A stretch of 5,056 nucleotides of DNA from Clostridia bacterium (lineage in GTDB: Bacteria; Bacillota; Clostridia; Oscillospirales; Acutalibacteraceae), in assembly GCA_017631705.1 (NCBI GenBank), contig JAGBSU010000107.1:1-5056 (forward strand), in the 5' to 3' direction. Under the pieces are notes generated by a model. That model was not told the origin of the DNA, ran no database searches, and was given only the letters and a program-made list of their open reading frames with translations. Shown in pieces: positions 1 through 5,056 of the stretch. Each line of letters starts with the position of its first letter. Position 1 is the first letter of the stretch. The translations under genes were made by a program, and so were the position numbers.

Positions 1-1885
1 CTTTTTGTGCAATGAGTTCATCGTGACTTCCGCGTTCAATGATATGACCGTGGTCTAACACCATGATAACGTCGGAATTTTGTACCGTGGAAAGGCGGTG
101 AGCGATGACAAATACTGTTCTGCCTTTCATCAAACGGTCCATGCCTTGTTGTACCAACGCTTCGGTATGGGTGTCGATGCTCGACGTTGCTTCGTCCAAA
201 ATCATGACCGGTGGGTCGGCAACGGCGGCACGAGCAATCGATAAGAGTTGTCGCTGACCTTGCGACAGTTGCGCACCATCGGCGGTTAGCACCGTTTGGT
301 AGCCATCCGGTAACCGTGAAATGAAACTATCGGCATTGGCGAGCTTTGCCGCCGCATAGACTTCTTCGTCGGTGGCATCGAGATTGCCGTAACGGATGTT
401 TTCCATCACCGTGCCGGTAAACAAGTTGACATCTTGCAACACGACACCGAGCGAGCGACGCAAATCGTTCTTTTTAATTTTATTGATGTTGATACCGTCG
501 TAACGGATTTTGCCGTCGGCAATATCGTAAAAGCGGTTAATCAGGTTGGTGATGGTGGTTTTGCCGGCACCGGTAGCGCCCACAAAGGCGACTTTTTGAC
601 CCGGTTTGGCATACAGCGTGACGTCGTACAACACTTGTTTTTCCGGTACGTAGCCGAAATCTACGTTGGTTAGGCGTACGTCACCGGTAAGCGGTGTGTA
701 GGTAACAGAACCATCTTGATGCGGATGCCGCCAAGCCCAATGGCCGGTACGTTTTTCGGTTTCGGTGAGCATACCGTTCTCCTCAGTGACATTGACCAAG
801 GTGACGTAGCCTTCGTCGGCTTCGGACTCTTCATCGTACAGTTCAAAAATACGTTTTGCACCGGCCAATGACATAACTACCGCGTTGATTTGTTGGGAAA
901 TTTGGGTAATCGGCATGGTGAAGTTTTTGCTCAGTTGCAAGAACGAGGCAATGGTACCCAAGGTGATACCGCCGAACCCTAACATCGCCATCGTGCCGCC
1001 CAACGTAGCAATCAACACGTATTGCAAGTGACCCATATTGCCCATAATCGGCATGAGGATATTGGCAAGTTTATTCGCTTCGGTAGCGTTTTCGCACAGT
1101 TCGTCGTTGAGTGCATCGAATTCACGTTTGACGGTTTCTTCGTGGCAGAAAACTTTGACAACCTTTTGACCTTGAATCATTTCTTCCACGTAGCCGTTGA
1201 CCGCACCGATGGATTGTTGTTGTTTGGCAAAATATTTGCCGCAACGAAGACCGATGTTTTTGGAAATGAACACCATAAGCATCGCATAGCAAAGCACGAA
1301 CAGCGTGAGTTGCCAACTGGTTTTGAGCATGGCAACGAGTACCGATATGATGGTGATTGCCGAAGAAATCGCTTGCGGAATACCTTGCGAAATCATTTGA
1401 CGCAGGGTATCGGTATCGTTGGTGTAGAGGCTCATCACGTCGCCGTTGGTGTGTGTATCGAAATACCGTATCGGCAAGGTTTGCATGTGCACAAACATGC
1501 GGTCACGCACGTTTTTCATGACCCGTTGTGTTATGGCGACCATGATAAGGTTATACGAAAGTGTAGAAGCGATACCGAGCAGATAAATGCCTGCTACGCG
1601 GAAAATGGCGTTTGCCAGTTCGCCGAACAGTTGTGCGCCGCCGAGCATGGGACGGATATAGTCGTCAATTAACGTTTGCAAGAACAGTGAACCGCGTACG
1701 TTGGCAAAGGCACTGATACCAATGCACACAAACACAACGAGAAAACCGAACCAATTCGGAACAAATACCAGTTTTAATAACCGCGAGGCGGTGGCTTTGT
1801 CCATTTTGGGGCGAGGGCCCATACTCGCCATTTTGCCGGCAGGACCGTGCTGAGGAGCGTTGACGGGTTTTTTGGAAGGTGTCAT
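1..1885 (-). CDS. ABC exporter half-transporter, consensus-site subunit (3' end cut by window)
   Basis: This is a half-size multidrug/lipid-type ABC exporter: an N-terminal membrane domain fused to a nucleotide-binding domain, acting in the cytoplasmic membrane. The frame is open for 628 residues from ATG 1885 to the window edge; family lengths of about 610-640 suggest only a short C-terminal tail is missing. A Pro/Lys/Gly-rich cytoplasmic extension (about 1-35) precedes six probable membrane segments near 38-62, 88-115, 165-188, 190-210, 275-303 and 305-335. The nucleotide-binding domain shows Walker A GATGAGKT (436-443), Q-loop Gln484, signature LSQGQ (540-544, Gln for the usual first Gly), Walker B VMILDE with catalytic Glu565, D-loop SSID (568-571) and switch His596. 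A linker insertion of about 45 residues (about 352-398) lies between the two domains. The start overlaps the stop of the upstream ABC gene as ATGA and has a good ribosome binding site, so the two are probably translationally coupled and make a heterodimer. The transported substrate cannot be read from the sequence. Confidence 0.95.
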   Translation of the reverse strand, partial: MTPSKKPVNAPQHGPAGKMASMGPRPKMDKATASRLLKLVFVPNWFGFLVVFVCIGISAFANVRGSLFLQTLIDDYIRPMLGGAQLFGELANAIFRVAGIYLLGIASTLSYNLIMVAITQRVMKNVRDRMFVHMQTLPIRYFDTHTNGDVMSLYTNDTDTLRQMISQGIPQAISSAITIISVLVAMLKTSWQLTLFVLCYAMLMVFISKNIGLRCGKYFAKQQQSIGAVNGYVEEMIQGQKVVKVFCHEETVKREFDALNDELCENATEANKLANILMPIMGNMGHLQYVLIATLGGTMAMLGFGGITLGTIASFLQLSKNFTMPITQISQQINAVVMSLAGAKRIFELYDEESEADEGYVTLVNVTEENGMLTETEKRTGHWAWRHPHQDGSVTYTPLTGDVRLTNVDFGYVPEKQVLYDVTLYAKPGQKVAFVGATGAGKTTITNLINRFYDIADGKIRYDGININKIKKNDLRRSLGVVLQDVNLFTGTVMENIRYGNLDATDEEVYAAAKLANADSFISRLPDGYQTVLTADGAQLSQGQRQLLSIARAAVADPPVMILDEATSSIDTHTEALVQQGMDRLMKGRTVFVIAHRLSTVQNSDVIMVLDHGHIIERGSHDELIAQK

Positions 1886-3612
1886 GCCGGCTCACCCCCT
1901 TTTTGCTGTGACCGATAGACTTCCTTGTAAATCGGCGAGGAATTAAGTAATTCTTCGTGTGTGCCGACAGCGCTGACACGACCGTCATCCAACACGATGA
2001 TTTTATCGGATTCTTGCACCGAGGAAATCCGTTGTGCGATAATCAGTTTGGTAACGTTGGGCAATTCTTCGCGGAATGCTTTGCGAATCAAACTATCGGT
2101 ATGCGTATCCACCGCACTGGTAGAATCGTCCAATATCAGCACGCGCGGTTTTTTGAGCAAGGCACGGGCAATGCACAAGCGTTGTTTTTGACCGCCCGAA
2201 ACGTTGGTACCGCCTTGTTCGATATAGGTATCGTAACCGTCGGGGAAGGCTTTGATAAAATCGTCCGCCTGCGCCAAACGGCAAGCGTGTTCCAGTTCTT
2301 CGTCGGTGGCGTTGGCGTTACCCCAACGCAAGTTTTCTTTAACAGTGCCGGAAAACAGCACGTTTTTTTGCAACACCATGGCGACATTATCGCGCAAGGT
2401 ATGCAAGCGATAGTCGCGTACATCGACACCGCCTACCAAAACGCGACCTGCGGTAACATCATATAAGCGGGGAATGAGTTGCACCAGCGTACTTTTGGAA
2501 CTGCCGGTACCGCCGATGATACCCACCGTTTCGCCCGAGCGAATGGTGAGCGACACCTTATCGAGTGACGGTTTGCTGTTTTTATCACCGTAGCAGAAGG
2601 TGACGTCTTCAAAGCAAATATCGCCCGAACGAACGGTATCGACCGTACCGTCTTTGATGTCGCTTTCTTCGTTTAACACTTCGGTCACGCGTTGTGCCGC
2701 GGCACGGGACATGGTAATCATGACCAGTATCATGGAAATCATCATCAAACTCATGAGGATTTGTTGAACGTAGGTAAACAAACTCATAAGTTGACCCAAG
2801 GTAAGACCTTCGGTACCGCCGATAACCAGTTTGGCACCAAACCACGAAAGCAGTAAAATGCACGCATACATGCTGATTTGCATCAGCGGTGCGTTAAACG
2901 CAAGCAATCGTTCCGCCGCGCAGGAATCTTTGTAGATAGCGCCCGACGTTTCTTTGAATTTTTCGGTTTCGTGTTTTTCACGTACAAAGGTTTTTACCAC
3001 GCGGATACCGCGCAGGTTTTCTTGCACCACCGTGTTAAGACGGTCGAATTTTTTGAACATGCGCGAGAATATCGGGAACGCAAACCGAATAACTAAATAT
3101 AACCCGACCGCCAAAAACGGCAACACCGCCAAAAATACCAGCGATAATTTGCGGTTGACACCAAACGCCATAATCAGCGAGAATAACAATAAGGCAGGCG
3201 AACGCACCGTGATGCGGATAATCATTTGGAACGAATTTTGCAGGTGCATAACATCGGTTGTCATACGGGTGATAAGACTGGCGGTGGAAAATTTATCGAC
3301 ATTGGAAAACGAGTAGTCTTGTAAAGCATAGTACATATCGTGCCGTAAGTTCCGTGCAAAACCGGCAGAGGCAATCGCCGCGTGTTTGCCGGACAAGGCG
3401 CCGAACATGAGCGATAACAGTGCCACCCCGACCAAAATACCGCCGACAATCCACACGTAACGCATGTTCCCTTTTTCGATACCGTTATCCACCAAATATG
3501 CCGTGAGAAACGGCATGATGACTTCCAGTATGACTTCGATGGTAACAAACAACGGCGCTAATATCGCATCTTTTTTATATTCCCGCACACTGCGGACAAG
3601 GCGTTTAATCAT
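1882..3612 (-). CDS. ABC exporter half-transporter, degenerate-site subunit
   Basis: This is a complete half-size ABC exporter of 576 residues, the partner of the downstream ABC gene. Six probable membrane segments lie near 17-42, 52-75, 130-152, 156-178, 240-264 and 275-300. The nucleotide-binding domain follows, with Walker A GGTGSSKS (367-374, Ser372 in place of the usual Gly before Lys373), Q-loop Gln415, a canonical signature VSGGQ (471-475), Walker B VLILDD (491-496) with Asp496 at the catalytic Glu position, D-loop SAVD (499-502), and Gln527 in place of the switch-loop His. This set of substitutions is known from the degenerate-site subunit of heterodimeric exporters such as TM287. The frame extends 19 codons upstream to an ATG at 3669, but I chose the ATG at 3612: it has AAAGGAG 7 nt before it, the protein then starts MIKRLVRSVREYKK as relatives do, and the upstream extension is made of the hairpin sequence. 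The gene lies 69 bp after nrdR on the same strand. Export substrate is unknown. Confidence 0.96.
   Translation of the reverse strand: MIKRLVRSVREYKKDAILAPLFVTIEVILEVIMPFLTAYLVDNGIEKGNMRYVWIVGGILVGVALLSLMFGALSGKHAAIASAGFARNLRHDMYYALQDYSFSNVDKFSTASLITRMTTDVMHLQNSFQMIIRITVRSPALLLFSLIMAFGVNRKLSLVFLAVLPFLAVGLYLVIRFAFPIFSRMFKKFDRLNTVVQENLRGIRVVKTFVREKHETEKFKETSGAIYKDSCAAERLLAFNAPLMQISMYACILLLSWFGAKLVIGGTEGLTLGQLMSLFTYVQQILMSLMMISMILVMITMSRAAAQRVTEVLNEESDIKDGTVDTVRSGDICFEDVTFCYGDKNSKPSLDKVSLTIRSGETVGIIGGTGSSKSTLVQLIPRLYDVTAGRVLVGGVDVRDYRLHTLRDNVAMVLQKNVLFSGTVKENLRWGNANATDEELEHACRLAQADDFIKAFPDGYDTYIEQGGTNVSGGQKQRLCIARALLKKPRVLILDDSTSAVDTHTDSLIRKAFREELPNVTKLIIAQRISSVQESDKIIVLDDGRVSAVGTHEELLNSSPIYKEVYRSQQKGGEPA
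1893..1899 (-). promoter_or_regulatory. Ribosome binding site for the second ABC subunit, inside the upstream gene
   Basis: On the minus strand GGGGGTG lies 7 nt before the ATG at 1885. It is formed by the last Lys-Gly-Gly codons of the upstream ABC gene, so the site is embedded in coding sequence. Together with the 4-nt ATGA overlap it fixes the start and suggests coupled translation of the two subunits in equal amounts. Confidence 0.8.
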
Positions 3613-3619
3613 GGTGTTG

Positions 3620-3626
3620 CTCCTTT
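3620..3626 (-). promoter_or_regulatory. Ribosome binding site deciding the ABC subunit start
   Basis: AAAGGAG on the minus strand lies 7 nt before the ATG at 3612. It favours this start over the in-frame ATG at 3669, which has no comparable site. Confidence 0.85.
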
Positions 3627-3636
3627 CTAAGAAAAT

Positions 3637-3661
3637 ACCACAAGGCAGAGCGCCTTGCGGT
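3637..3661 (-). terminator. GC-rich hairpin between nrdR and the ABC genes; weak terminator or attenuator
   Basis: On the minus strand ACCGCAAGGC pairs with GCCTTGTGGT around the 5-nt loop GCTCT, giving 10 bp with one G-U pair. It is followed by ATTTTCTTAG, a broken T-run. It begins 20 nt after the nrdR stop and ends 24 nt before the ABC start. The stem is good for an intrinsic terminator, but the T-run is short, so partial termination of nrdR read-through, or an mRNA processing or stability element, is as likely as full termination. Confidence 0.45.
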
Positions 3662-3681
3662 GCTAACAATACACTATTATT

Positions 3682-4134
3682 TTATTTGTCCATCAATTTG
3701 GTGATTTCGTCTTTGAAGGATTGCACGTCTTTGAACTGACGGTAAACGGAAGCGAAGCGAACGTAGGCGACTTCGTCGATTTCACGCAGTTTTTCCATGG
3801 CGTATTCACCGATTTGCTTTGCCGGAATTTCCCGTTCTAACGAGTTTTGAAGTTGTGCTTCAATATCGTTGACGGCGCGTTTCAGCACTTCCAACGAAAC
3901 CGGCCGTTTTTGGCACGCACGCAACATACCGTTGAACAGTTTATCGCGGTCGAATACTTCACGCGATTTATCTTTTTTGACCACCACAATCGGCAGACTT
4001 TCCACAATCTCGTAGGTGGTAAAACGACGCGTGCACGCCAAACATTCCCGACGACGGCGAATACGTGAACCTTCGTCTGTCGGGCGGGAATCGATTACTT
4101 TACTTTCTGCAAAACCACAATAGGGACATTTCAT
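3682..4134 (-). CDS. nrdR: Transcriptional repressor NrdR
   Basis: NrdR is a cytoplasmic, nucleotide-sensing repressor that binds NrdR boxes before ribonucleotide reductase genes and turns them down when dATP/ATP signals that precursors are sufficient. The 150-residue product has the family's usual length. The N-terminal zinc ribbon has Cys3, Cys6, Cys31 and Cys34, with the Arg-rich IRRRREC and RFTTYE motifs that follow it in the family. The ATP-cone domain spans about 49-139, including VVKKDKSREVFDRDKL and the AYVRFASVYRQFKD segment typical of NrdR. The start at 4134 gives the diagnostic MKCPYCG opening and has GGGGAG 9 nt upstream. It is transcribed divergently from the radical SAM gene, from its own promoter, and is followed 69 bp later by the ABC pair. 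No ribonucleotide reductase gene is in the window, so its targets must lie elsewhere. I do not see a convincing pair of NrdR boxes before its own gene. Confidence 0.98.
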   Translation of the reverse strand: MKCPYCGFAESKVIDSRPTDEGSRIRRRRECLACTRRFTTYEIVESLPIVVVKKDKSREVFDRDKLFNGMLRACQKRPVSLEVLKRAVNDIEAQLQNSLEREIPAKQIGEYAMEKLREIDEVAYVRFASVYRQFKDVQSFKDEITKLMDK

Positions 4135-4141
4135 AAAAAAA

Positions 4142-4164
4142 CACTCCCCTTTTTTAATGGAGTG
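4142..4164. repeat. Short inverted repeat across the nrdR transcription start
   Basis: CACTCC (4142-4147) and GGAGTG (4159-4164) are perfect 6-bp inverted arms around 11 bp of mostly A/T. One arm abuts the -10 hexamer of the nrdR promoter and the other overlaps its ribosome binding site. With the predicted start near 4158 the upstream arm would not be in the RNA, so it would act as a DNA site rather than an RNA hairpin, if it acts at all. Six-bp arms can arise by chance. Confidence 0.35.
4144..4149 (-). promoter_or_regulatory. Ribosome binding site of nrdR
   Basis: GGGGAG on the minus strand, preceded by an A-run, lies 9 nt before the nrdR ATG and is separated from it by a T-rich spacer. Part of it also forms one arm of the short inverted repeat at 4142-4164. 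Confidence 0.75.
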
Positions 4165-4193
4165 ATTATACCATTTTTTGCCCGAAAAATCAA
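4165..4193 (-). promoter_or_regulatory. Sigma-A-type promoter of nrdR
   Basis: On the minus strand a -35 hexamer TTGATT (4193-4188) is separated by exactly 17 bp from a perfect -10 TATAAT (4170-4165), which is preceded by TGG, giving an extended -10 TGn. The predicted start is near 4158, leaving a leader of about 24 nt that includes the ribosome binding site. The ABC genes downstream may be read from here if the hairpin at 3637-3661 lets transcription through. Confidence 0.85.
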
Positions 4194-4237
4194 GGTTTTT
4201 TTGACGAAAGTTTGACGACGGCGGTTGTCAAAAAACC
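4194..4237. repeat. Long-armed inverted repeat between the divergent promoters
   Basis: GG-T7-GAC (4194-4205) and GTC-A6-CC (4227-4237) are inverted copies of each other differing only by one base in the homopolymer run, separated by 21 bp. The left arm abuts the -35 hexamer of nrdR and the right arm overlaps the -35 hexamer of the radical SAM gene. Because both genes point away from this spot, it is not placed to be a terminator for either gene. A protein-binding site is more likely. Confidence 0.55.
4211..4232. promoter_or_regulatory. Operator-like imperfect palindrome
   Basis: The arms TTTGACGACGG (4211-4221) and CGGTTGTCAAA (4222-4232) are inverted copies matching at 9 of 11 positions, with perfect outer TTTGAC/GTCAAA half-sites. 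A further direct copy of TTTGACGA lies at 4200-4207, exactly 11 bp (one helical turn) upstream of the same octamer at 4211-4218. The palindrome covers the -35 hexamer of the radical SAM promoter and begins 17 bp from the nrdR -35, so a bound dimer would block the former and could influence the latter. I do not recognise the regulator family. Confidence 0.5.
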
Positions 4238-4253
4238 ACAAGCGGTGTATACT
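4225..4253 (+). promoter_or_regulatory. Sigma-A-type promoter of the radical SAM gene
   Basis: A -35 hexamer TTGTCA (4225-4230) and a -10 TATACT (4248-4253) are separated by exactly 17 bp, with the predicted start near 4260 and a leader of about 20 nt. Each hexamer differs from consensus at one position. The -35 lies inside the palindrome at 4211-4232, which suggests control by a repressor. Confidence 0.75.
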
Positions 4254-4267
4254 ATAAACTACGAAAA

Positions 4268-4275
4268 AGGAGGTG
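4268..4275 (+). promoter_or_regulatory. Near-perfect ribosome binding site of the radical SAM gene
   Basis: AGGAGGTG lies with its core 6 nt before the ATG at 4280. It matches the anti-Shine-Dalgarno sequence over 8 bases and fixes the start. Confidence 0.9.
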
Positions 4276-4279
4276 CATC

Positions 4280-5056
4280 ATGACAACGTTTACTTGCTCG
4301 CTGTGTCCTCGCCGTTGCGGTGCTCTGCGCACAAAAGACAGCCAAAACGGCTTTTGCGGTTTGCCGTCTACGCCGTATGTGGCACGAGCGGCTTTGCATT
4401 ACGGCGAAGAACCGTGTATTAGCGGTACAAACGGTTCGGGTACGGTGTTTTTTGCCGGATGCACTTTGCGGTGTGCGTTTTGCCAAAATCACGTAATCAG
4501 CCGTGTGATTGCCGGTAAGGCGGTATCTCCCGAACGGTTGGCGGAGATTTTTAAAGAATTGGTCGAAAAAGGCGCACACAATATCAATTTAGTCAGCCCC
4601 ACACCGTATGTCCCGGCTATTATCAAAGCATTGCGGCTCTACCAACCGCCCGTGCCGGTGGTGTATAACAGCAGTGGGTACGAGCGTGTGGAAACGCTGC
4701 GTTCGTTGGATGGGTTGATTGATATTTACTTACCGGATTTTAAATACCTTTCCCCCGCGTTATCGGCTTCGCTTTCGGGTGCCGAAGATTATGCCACCGC
4801 CGCCGAAGCCGCCATTCGGGAAATGGCACGGCAAACCGGACCGATGGTGTTGGATAAGGACGGCATAGCCGTGCGCGGTACGATGGTACGGCATTTGGTG
4901 TTGCCGGGGCATACCAAAGAGTCCATAGCGGTGCTGGGCCGATTACGGCAGATATTGCCCGACGGTGTGTGGTTGAGCCTTTTGTTCCAATATACACCGG
5001 TGGTGCCGGTGGAAGGGTTCCCCTCCTTATCGCGCCGTTTAACCAAACGGGAATGC
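4280..5056 (+). CDS. PflX-like radical SAM protein (COG1313 type), 3' end cut by window
   Basis: The frame is open for 259 residues to the window edge; relatives are about 290-310 long, so perhaps 30-50 residues are missing. The radical SAM cluster motif is CTLRCAFCQN, with Cys61, Cys65 and Cys68 (CxxxCxxC) expected to bind the [4Fe-4S] cluster that cleaves S-adenosylmethionine. Before it lies a Cys-rich block, Cys6, Cys9, Cys13 and Cys26 (CSLCPRRC then GFCG), followed by EEPCISGTNGSGTVFFAGC, which is characteristic of the COG1313 group annotated as putative pyruvate formate-lyase activating enzyme PflX. Later family segments are INLVSPTPYVP (about 102-112), VVYNSSGYE and IYLPDFKY. The reaction of this group is not established to my knowledge. 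The annotation as a glycyl-radical activase rests on similarity, and no glycyl-radical enzyme is visible here. The gene has its own promoter, probably under an operator, and diverges from nrdR. Family call is confident; substrate is unknown. Confidence 0.93.
   Translation, partial: MTTFTCSLCPRRCGALRTKDSQNGFCGLPSTPYVARAALHYGEEPCISGTNGSGTVFFAGCTLRCAFCQNHVISRVIAGKAVSPERLAEIFKELVEKGAHNINLVSPTPYVPAIIKALRLYQPPVPVVYNSSGYERVETLRSLDGLIDIYLPDFKYLSPALSASLSGAEDYATAAEAAIREMARQTGPMVLDKDGIAVRGTMVRHLVLPGHTKESIAVLGRLRQILPDGVWLSLLFQYTPVVPVEGFPSLSRRLTKREC

Noticed and set aside
1022..1672. A 216-codon open frame on the plus strand
   Set aside because: It lies wholly antisense to the well-supported ABC subunit, has no recognisable domain, and reads as low-sense His/Phe-rich sequence typical of a shadow frame.
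1957..2466. A 169-codon open frame on the plus strand
   Set aside because: It is antisense to the nucleotide-binding domain of the complete ABC subunit, where Walker and signature motifs are clearly coded on the other strand.
3613..3669. An upstream in-frame start adding 19 residues to the complete ABC subunit
   Set aside because: The added codons are read from the hairpin, there is no ribosome binding site before it, and a strong one precedes the ATG at 3612.
3671..3686. A possible NrdR box starting ACACTAT
   Set aside because: Only the left half resembles the NrdR box; the right half does not match and there is no second box at the expected spacing. No convincing pair was found at 4135-4279 either.
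3666..3696. A possible promoter for the ABC genes (TTGATG with TATTGT, minus strand)
   Set aside because: The spacer is 19 bp and both hexamers are weak; I cannot separate it from chance in an A/T-rich gap.
4194..4237. The T7/A6 inverted repeat as an intrinsic terminator
   Set aside because: Both flanking genes are transcribed away from it, the stem would be mostly A/T, and its right arm is part of a good promoter.
4259..4579. A minus-strand frame of 106 codons opposite the radical SAM gene
   Set aside because: It is antisense to the radical SAM cysteine motif region, has no domain, and would run into the promoter region of the radical SAM gene.

Overview
The window carries four protein-coding genes, two cut by its edges, and one compact regulatory region. 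Gene style points to an anaerobic member of the Bacillota, probably Clostridia: strong AGGAGG-type ribosome binding sites, sigma-A-type TTGATT/TATAAT promoters, an nrdR gene, a clostridial-type heterodimeric ABC exporter and a PflX-like radical SAM protein. The taxonomic call is inference from protein style only; no rRNA or other marker is present.

Layout. On the minus strand, in order of transcription, lie nrdR (4134-3682), then after 69 bp an ABC exporter subunit (3612-1882), then a second ABC exporter subunit (1885 to beyond position 1) whose ATG overlaps the preceding stop by 4 nt (ATGA). The ORF of the second subunit is open for 628 residues and lacks only its extreme C-terminus. On the plus strand, diverging from nrdR, a radical SAM protein of the PflX/COG1313 type starts at 4280 and runs off the right edge (259 residues visible). 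The 145 bp between nrdR and the radical SAM gene is the longest non-coding stretch. It holds two back-to-back promoters with 17-bp spacers and a palindrome between them that looks like an operator.

How the genes work together. The two ABC half-transporters almost certainly form one heterodimer. The upstream subunit has degenerate catalytic residues (Walker A GSSKS, Asp for the catalytic Glu, Gln for the switch His) and the downstream one has the degenerate signature LSQGQ. These fall in the same composite ATP site, leaving one consensus and one degenerate site as in TM287/288, BmrCD and LmrCD. NrdR is the repressor of ribonucleotide reductase genes and is probably only a transcriptional neighbour. 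A GC-rich hairpin in the 69-bp gap may terminate or attenuate read-through from nrdR into the transporter genes. I see no RNA gene, mobile element, CRISPR array or wholly novel multi-gene system. The most interesting items are the divergent control region and the extra N-terminal cysteines of the radical SAM protein.
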